A stretch of 11,359 bases of DNA, from positions 1-11,359 of the forward strand of contig JBDKGH010000064.1 in the NCBI GenBank assembly GCA_039798265.1, read 5' to 3'. Below the pieces are notes generated by a model, which was not told the DNA's origin, did no database searches, and worked only from the letters and a program-made list of their open reading frames with translations. This document shows positions 7,498-11,359 of this stretch, piece after piece. This stretch comes from JBDKGH01 sp039798265. Its GTDB lineage: Bacteria > Bacteroidota > Bacteroidia > Flavobacteriales_D > Sanyastnellaceae. A program made the position numbers and the translations under genes. Positions within the stretch are counted from its first letter, which is position 1, and every line of letters starts with the position of its first letter.

Positions 7498-7703
7498 TGC
7501 CGAAAAAATGGAAATTGGCCATCCTCATTTGGATGGCCATCTATCCTTCTATCACGGTATTGTTTTTAGTACTGAGCCCACTCATGACGGATTGGCCGCC
7601 GTATGCGCGCACCTTGGTGCTTACGCTCATATTGGTTCCTTTGATGGTCTTTGTGTTTCTTCCGCTGATCCACAAGTATTTTCACCACTGGCTGCGCAAG
7701 TAA
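7497..7703 (+). CDS. two-helix membrane protein, 68 aa, resembling the membrane part of COG3224-type (ABM-TM) proteins
   Basis: The ATG at 7497 overlaps the accD stop by one base (TAATG), which supports this frame over the other open frame at 7508-7711. The protein starts MPKKWKLAILIWMAIYPSI and has two hydrophobic helices (about residues 7-28 and 37-58) joined by a short loop (TDWPPYART), then a basic tail (HKYFHHWLRK). The pattern W-K-x-A-x-x-x-W-x-A-I-Y-P, then R-T-L-x-x-T-L-x-L-V-P-L-M, then W-L near the end, is like the membrane domain that follows the monooxygenase-like domain in COG3224 proteins. Here it stands alone without that soluble domain. Function is unknown. Similarity is from memory of the motif pattern, so the family link is moderate; coding status is well supported by the overlap. 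Confidence 0.8.
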   Translation: MPKKWKLAILIWMAIYPSITVLFLVLSPLMTDWPPYARTLVLTLILVPLMVFVFLPLIHKYFHHWLRK

Positions 7704-7716
7704 GTTTGTAAATTAC

Positions 7717-7746
7717 TTGTTTATCCCATTCTTTAGTGTATCTTTG
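7717..7746 (+). promoter_or_regulatory. Bacteroidota-type promoter of rpsO
   Basis: TTG at 7717-7719 and TATCTTTG at 7739-7746 are separated by exactly 19 bases, a full match to the TTG-N19-TAnnTTTG consensus of the Bacteroidota primary sigma factor. It is the best promoter in the window. Transcription would begin near 7750-7753, leaving a leader of about 70 nt before the rpsO ATG at 7823. Confidence 0.8.
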
Positions 7747-7750
7747 CACC

Positions 7751-7822
7751 CGCTTAATTGGCTACTCCGAAGAGGAGATGCTCGTTAAGGTTTACATAAA
7801 AATCACTTAAAACAGTATTGGC
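7751..7822 (+). promoter_or_regulatory. rpsO 5' leader with a small hairpin; possible S15 autoregulatory site
   Basis: The leader holds a hairpin with stem CTCC (7765-7768) and GGAG (7774-7777) around loop GAAGA; the outer bases GC (7761-7762) and GC (7780-7781) could extend it across an internal loop. A purine-rich AGAGGAG is partly buried in the stem. In several bacterial phyla S15 binds its own mRNA leader through mimicry of its 16S rRNA site, with unrelated RNA shapes in each. This leader is a candidate for such control, but no known S15-leader consensus is recognised here. Confidence 0.3.
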
Positions 7823-8092
7823 ATGTACCTTACTACAGAAAAAAAACAAGAAATCTTCGCAAAACACGGTAAGTCTGCAAAAGACACCGGAAGCTCAGAA
7901 GGTCAAATCGCGTTATTCACTTACCGCATTGCTCACCTTACTGAACACTTGAAAGTAAACAAAAAAGACTACAACACTCAGCGTTCTTTGATCAGCTTAG
8001 TAGGTAAACGTCGTGCTTTGTTGAACTACCTTCAAAAAACTGAAATTAATCGTTACCGCGCAATTGTTAAGGAACTTGACCTCCGCAAATAA
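7823..8092 (+). CDS. rpsO: 30S ribosomal protein S15
   Basis: The 89-residue product has the usual S15 length and landmarks: a start region MYLTTEKKQEIFAKHGKSAKD, then DTGSSEGQIALFTYRIAHLTEHLKVNKKDYNTQRSL, LVGKRRALLNYLQ and a final RYRAIVKELDLRK. The GS-x-E-x-Q-I block and the H-x-K-D-x-x-x-R-R/Q-x-L block are the 16S rRNA contact region known from structures. S15 binds the central domain of 16S rRNA (helices 20-22) and is an early assembly protein of the small subunit. It has its own consensus promoter and ends in a strong terminator, so it looks like a single-gene unit, although pnp follows at 92 bp as in many bacteria. Frequent favoured codons (cgt, ggt, aac) suit high expression. Confidence 0.98.
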   Translation: MYLTTEKKQEIFAKHGKSAKDTGSSEGQIALFTYRIAHLTEHLKVNKKDYNTQRSLISLVGKRRALLNYLQKTEINRYRAIVKELDLRK

Positions 8093-8113
8093 TCCGCGAT
8101 AGCAAAAAGATAC

Positions 8114-8153
8114 ACAAAGGGCAATTGACTACAATTGCCTTTTGTTGTTTTTT
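8114..8153 (+). terminator. rho-independent terminator after rpsO
   Basis: The arms 8114-8127 and 8132-8145 pair over 14 bp with one G-U wobble around an ACTA loop; the core GGCAATTG pairs with CAATTGCC. Six T residues follow at 8148-8153. It lies 21 bases after the rpsO stop. Some read-through into pnp remains possible; the hairpin could also be an RNase entry or PNPase control site, as in E. coli rpsO-pnp, though that is only analogy. Confidence 0.85.
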
Positions 8154-8184
8154 CTACGTACACCTTTTTATCCGCAAATACTAG

Positions 8185-10335
8185 ATGAACTACGAACTCA
8201 TTACCAAAACAATCGACCTTGGCGACAATCGTCCGATTACCATCGAAACTGGTAAATTGGCCAAACAAGCTAACGGCTCTGTTGTGGTAAAACAAGGAGA
8301 TACGATGCTCCTTGCAACGGTGGTTTCGAACCCCGAAGCTAAAGAAGGCACTGACTTTATGCCGCTCACGGTTGAATACCGTGAAAAATACGCCTCTACC
8401 GGACGTTTTCCCGGTGGTTACTTCAAGCGCGAAGCTCGTCCTTACGACGATGAAATCTTGACCGCTCGATTGATCGACCGCGCTCTTCGCCCGCTTTTCC
8501 CAGATGATTACCACAGCGACACGCAAGTGATCGTTACTCTATACTCTGCTGACAAAGTGAACATGCCCGATTCATTGGCTGGTCTTGCCGCTTCTGCTGC
8601 TTTGGCCGTATCGGACATCCCATTCAACGGACCTATCTCTGAAGTACGCGTAGCCCGCGTTCATGGCGAGTTTATCGTAAACCCTTCTTGGGAACAACTC
8701 GAACACGCCGACCTCGAAATCATGGTAGCCGGCAGTGCTGATAGCATTGTGATGGTAGAAGGCGAAATGAAAGAAGTAAGCGAAGAAGTAATGATCGCTG
8801 CTATCGAAACCGCTCACGCTGCTATCAAAAAACAAGTGGCTGCTCAGCTTGAATTGGCTGCTGCTGTAGGTGCGAAGGCTGAGCCTAAGCGCACATACAA
8901 CCACGAACCGAAAAACGAAGAGTTGAAAAAACTCGTTTGGGACGAGTGTTTCTCTAAATACTACGAAGCCGCTAAGAAACCATCTGCTAAAAACGAACGC
9001 TCGGAAGCTTTCCACGCCATCGAAGCAGACTTCAATACGCGCTACACGGCGGAAGAAATGGCTGACAAGTCTCATTCTTTCCTTTTGAAAAAATACCACC
9101 ACGATTGCTTGAAAGACGCTATGCGTCGCATGATCCTCGACGAAGGAATTCGTTTGGACGGTCGTGATACCAAGACTATCCGCCCTATTTGGTGCGAAGT
9201 GGGTTATTTGCCAGGTCCTCACGGATCAAGCGTATTTACCCGTGGTGAAACACAATCATTGACTACCCTTACCCTTGGTACCAAGCTCGATGAGCAAACC
9301 ATTGATGGCGTAGTACAAGTGCGCAACGACAAGTTCATGTTGCACTACAACTTCCCTCCTTTCTCTACCGGTGAAGCCCGCCCTATCCGCGGTACTGGCC
9401 GTCGTGAGATCGGTCACGGTAACTTGGCCCTTCGTGCCTTGAAACCTGTACTTCCTTCAACAGACGTTTGTCCTTACACCATCCGTATCGTTTCAGATAT
9501 TCTTGAGTCTAACGGTTCATCGTCTATGGCTACGGTATGTGCAGGAACATTGGCTATGATGGATGGTGGTGTGCCTATCAGCGCTCCAGTATCAGGTATT
9601 GCGATGGGTTTGATCACTGACGAAAGCACCGGCAAATACGCTGTATTGTCTGACATCCTTGGCGACGAGGATCACTTGGGCGATATGGACTTCAAAGTAA
9701 CCGGTACTACCAAAGGGATTACCGCTTGCCAAATGGACATCAAGATCAAAGGTCTTTCGATGAAAGTATTGGGCGAGGCGTTGGAGCAAGCTCGTCAAGG
9801 TCGTTTGCACATTTTGGGCGAAATGACCAAGACCATCTCTACTCCACGTGAAGATTACAAGCCACATGCACCACGTATGGTGAGCTTCGAAATCCCAACG
9901 GAAATGATCGGTCCAGTTATCGGTCCTGGTGGAAAAATCATCCAAGAAATTCAGAAGACTACAGGTACAGTTATCACCATCGAAGAGAAAGATGGCAAAG
10001 GCCGCGTAGAGATTTCATCTGCTAACAAAGAAGGCTTGGATGCAGCAGTGAAAAAAGTACGCAGCATTGTATGGCCTCCAACTGTAGAAATCGGCGAGAT
10101 CTACGAAGGTCCGGTGAAAACCATTCAACCTTTCGGAGCATTCGTAGAGATTCTTCCAGGTCAGGACGGTCTTATTCACGTAAGCGAATTGGAATGGAGT
10201 CGTGTTGACGACGTTCGTACCGTAGTAAACGTGGGCGATATCGTGCGTTTCCAAGTTATTGGACGCGACCCGAAAACCGGCAAATTGAAACTATCGCGCA
10301 AAGTGTTGCTCCCGAAGCCAGAGCAAAACAACTAA
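8185..10335 (+). CDS. pnp: polyribonucleotide nucleotidyltransferase (polynucleotide phosphorylase)
   Basis: The 716-residue protein has the complete PNPase layout. First RNase PH domain: about 10-145, with MPLTVEYREKYASTGRFPGG and RLIDRALRPLFP. A helical linker covers about 150-300. The second RNase PH domain, about 310-545, has GEARPIRGTGRREIGHGNLA and the phosphorolysis site DILGDEDHLGDMDFK, with D494 and D500 matching the catalytic aspartates of E. coli (486 and 492). The KH domain has its GxxG loop at 580-583 (IGPGGK). The S1 domain, about 637-707, has GPVKTIQPFGAFVEILPGQDG. It degrades RNA 3' to 5' using phosphate, releasing nucleoside diphosphates, as a cytoplasmic trimer. It lies 92 bp after rpsO, beyond a strong terminator; no clear promoter is seen between the terminator and the ATG at 8185. 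Confidence 0.98.
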   Translation: MNYELITKTIDLGDNRPITIETGKLAKQANGSVVVKQGDTMLLATVVSNPEAKEGTDFMPLTVEYREKYASTGRFPGGYFKREARPYDDEILTARLIDRALRPLFPDDYHSDTQVIVTLYSADKVNMPDSLAGLAASAALAVSDIPFNGPISEVRVARVHGEFIVNPSWEQLEHADLEIMVAGSADSIVMVEGEMKEVSEEVMIAAIETAHAAIKKQVAAQLELAAAVGAKAEPKRTYNHEPKNEELKKLVWDECFSKYYEAAKKPSAKNERSEAFHAIEADFNTRYTAEEMADKSHSFLLKKYHHDCLKDAMRRMILDEGIRLDGRDTKTIRPIWCEVGYLPGPHGSSVFTRGETQSLTTLTLGTKLDEQTIDGVVQVRNDKFMLHYNFPPFSTGEARPIRGTGRREIGHGNLALRALKPVLPSTDVCPYTIRIVSDILESNGSSSMATVCAGTLAMMDGGVPISAPVSGIAMGLITDESTGKYAVLSDILGDEDHLGDMDFKVTGTTKGITACQMDIKIKGLSMKVLGEALEQARQGRLHILGEMTKTISTPREDYKPHAPRMVSFEIPTEMIGPVIGPGGKIIQEIQKTTGTVITIEEKDGKGRVEISSANKEGLDAAVKKVRSIVWPPTVEIGEIYEGPVKTIQPFGAFVEILPGQDGLIHVSELEWSRVDDVRTVVNVGDIVRFQVIGRDPKTGKLKLSRKVLLPKPEQNN

Positions 10336-10370
10336 GGGCTAGCCCGGAGCAATTAACAGGAGTTACCAAT

Positions 10371-10378
10371 TATATTTG
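10371..10378 (+). promoter_or_regulatory. candidate -7 box (TATATTTG) for the sigma factor gene
   Basis: TATATTTG in the 115-bp gap after pnp fits the TAnnTTTG consensus. The -33 position has no TTG (the area reads AATTAAC). If active, the transcript would start near 10384 and carry a leader of about 65 nt. A weak AAGGA lies 12 bases before the ATG at 10451. The gap also has a GGGCTAGCCC palindrome (10336-10345) right after the pnp stop, without a T-run. Confidence 0.45.
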
Positions 10379-10450
10379 TAACATCCCTCCGGAAAAACCG
10401 TTAGCACTATACACCACCCCGTGCGATATTTTTAAGGAACAAGGCAAGAC

Positions 10451-11320
10451 ATGAGACAGTTAAAAATAACCAAGCAGGTAACCAACCGTGAAACCGCCTC
10501 TCTGGACAAATACCTCCAGGAGATCGGCCGTGTGGACCTTATTACCGCTGAAGAAGAGGTAGAATTGGCGCGCCGCATTAAAGCCGGCGACCAAGTGGCG
10601 TTAGAGAAGTTGACCAAGGCTAACCTTCGTTTCGTGGTTTCGGTATCTAAACAGTACCAAAACCAAGGTTTATCGTTGCCTGACTTGATCAACGAGGGTA
10701 ACCTCGGCTTGATCAAAGCGGCCCAGCGATTTGACGAAACGCGTGGTTTCAAATTCATCTCATACGCAGTATGGTGGATCCGTCAGTCTATTCTTCAAGC
10801 TTTGGCTGAGCAATCGCGTATTGTGCGTTTGCCGTTGAACAAGATTGGATCGATCAACAAGATCAACAAGGCGTTTGCTAAGTTGGAACAAGAGTTTGAG
10901 CGTCCTCCTACTCCAGCCGAATTGGCGGAAGTATTGGAGATGACACTGGACGAAGTAAAACAATCATTGCGCAACAGCGGCCGTCACGTATCGATGGATG
11001 CCCCATTGAAAGATGGCGACGATAGCTCGAGCACGATGTACGATGTACTTCAGACCAACGATACCCCATCGCCAGACACAGATCTATTGCACGAATCGTT
11101 GCGCAAAGAGATCGAACGTTCCCTCCGCACCCTCACCTCTCGTGAAGCGGATGTTATCCGACTCTATTTTGGCCTCAATGGAGAGCATCCATTGACCTTA
11201 GAAGAGATCGGCGAGCGATTTGACCTCACCCGCGAGCGCGTGCGCCAGATCAAAGAAAAAGCGATAAGAAGATTGAAGCATACGAGTCGAAGTAAGATTT
11301 TGAAGTCTTATTTGGGATAA
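10451..11320 (+). CDS. rpoD: RNA polymerase sigma factor, RpoD/SigA family (short Bacteroidota primary type)
   Basis: The 289-residue protein begins MRQLKITKQVTNRETASLDK and has sigma-70 regions in order. Region 1.2 is about 16-47 (SLDKYLQEIGRVDLITAEEE). Region 2 is about 55-126, with NLRFVVSVSKQY, DLINEGNLGLIKAAQRFD, GFKFISYAVWWIRQSI and ALAEQSRIVRLP. Region 3 is about 135-205. Region 4 is about 222-283, with a helix-turn-helix at 249-275 (TLEEIGERFDLTRERVRQI). Region 1.1 is absent. The ~290-residue size fits the primary sigma factor of Bacteroidota, which reads TTG-N19-TAnnTTTG promoters such as that of rpsO here. It directs core polymerase to housekeeping promoters. Position after pnp matches the order rpsO-pnp-rpoD in Flavobacteriales. 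A paralogous SigA-like factor cannot be excluded without the rest of the genome. Confidence 0.95.
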   Translation: MRQLKITKQVTNRETASLDKYLQEIGRVDLITAEEEVELARRIKAGDQVALEKLTKANLRFVVSVSKQYQNQGLSLPDLINEGNLGLIKAAQRFDETRGFKFISYAVWWIRQSILQALAEQSRIVRLPLNKIGSINKINKAFAKLEQEFERPPTPAELAEVLEMTLDEVKQSLRNSGRHVSMDAPLKDGDDSSSTMYDVLQTNDTPSPDTDLLHESLRKEIERSLRTLTSREADVIRLYFGLNGEHPLTLEEIGERFDLTRERVRQIKEKAIRRLKHTSRSKILKSYLG

Positions 11321-11344
11321 GCCGAGACAGGTCTCGGCTTATCC
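11315..11344 (+). terminator. perfect 14-bp hairpin overlapping the sigma factor stop codon
   Basis: Arms 11315-11328 and 11331-11344 are perfect reverse complements (core AAGCCGAGAC and GTCTCGGCTT) with only AG between, so in RNA the top pairs open into a small loop. The stop TAA at 11318-11320 lies within the 5' arm. A short TTTT follows at 11352-11355 but no immediate T-run, so it may be a weak intrinsic terminator, a bidirectional one, or an mRNA 3'-end stabiliser. Confidence 0.65.
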
Positions 11345-11359
11345 TCAGCAGTTTTAAGA

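Noticed and set aside
7508..7711. 67-codon plus-strand open frame overlapping the 68-residue membrane protein gene
   Set aside because: The frame at 7497 has the stop-start overlap with accD and coherent membrane helices; this frame gives no sensible protein pattern.
8165..8176. Possible pnp promoter at the TATCCGCA sequence just before the ATG
   Set aside because: It lacks the TTTG part of the -7 consensus and the upstream TTG is not at 19 bases; too weak to list.
8572..9222. 216-codon minus-strand open frame inside pnp
   Set aside because: Antisense to conserved PNPase sequence; its Phe/Val/His-rich composition is what reverse reading of favoured codons yields.
10336..10345. GGGCTAGCCC palindrome right after the pnp stop as a terminator
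   Set aside because: Only a 3-bp stem can form once a loop is allowed, and no T-run follows.

Overview
The window looks like chromosomal DNA of a marine or freshwater member of the Bacteroidota, probably order Flavobacteriales. Four things point there: a secreted protein with an apparent type IX secretion (T9SS) C-terminal sorting domain; promoters of the TTG-N19-TAnnTTTG type; almost no Shine-Dalgarno sequences; and the order rpsO-pnp-short primary sigma factor. Genus-level placement is not possible from the sequence alone. There are no tRNA or rRNA genes, CRISPR arrays, insertion sequences or phage genes.

Left part (1-4715) is on the minus strand. In transcription order it holds a DEAD-box RNA helicase (4715-3351), a 99-bp gap with a perfect 11-bp inverted repeat, a large secreted FG-GAP/UnbV/SprB-repeat protein (3251-693), a 93-residue membrane protein (663-382), and the first 92 codons of a HerA/DUF853 (YjgR-like) ATPase (277 to the window edge).

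Right part (4762-11320) is on the plus strand and diverges from the helicase across a 46-bp gap. It begins with an envelope and lipid group: a lysophospholipid acyltransferase-like protein, a lipoprotein, accD (acetyl-CoA carboxylase beta subunit), and a 68-residue two-helix membrane protein whose start codon overlaps the accD stop by one base. A housekeeping RNA and transcription group follows: rpsO (S15) with a clear promoter and a ~70-nt structured leader, a strong intrinsic terminator, pnp (polynucleotide phosphorylase), and an RpoD/SigA-type sigma factor. The sigma gene's stop codon lies inside a perfect 14-bp-stem hairpin.

The window is mostly ordinary core genome. I see no convincing new multi-gene system. 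The points most worth a second look are the rpsO leader as a possible S15 autoregulatory element, the free-standing membrane domain coupled to accD, the shifted HX5D motif of the acyltransferase, the DECD box of the helicase, the intergenic inverted repeat, and the seven calcium-loop repeats of the secreted protein.
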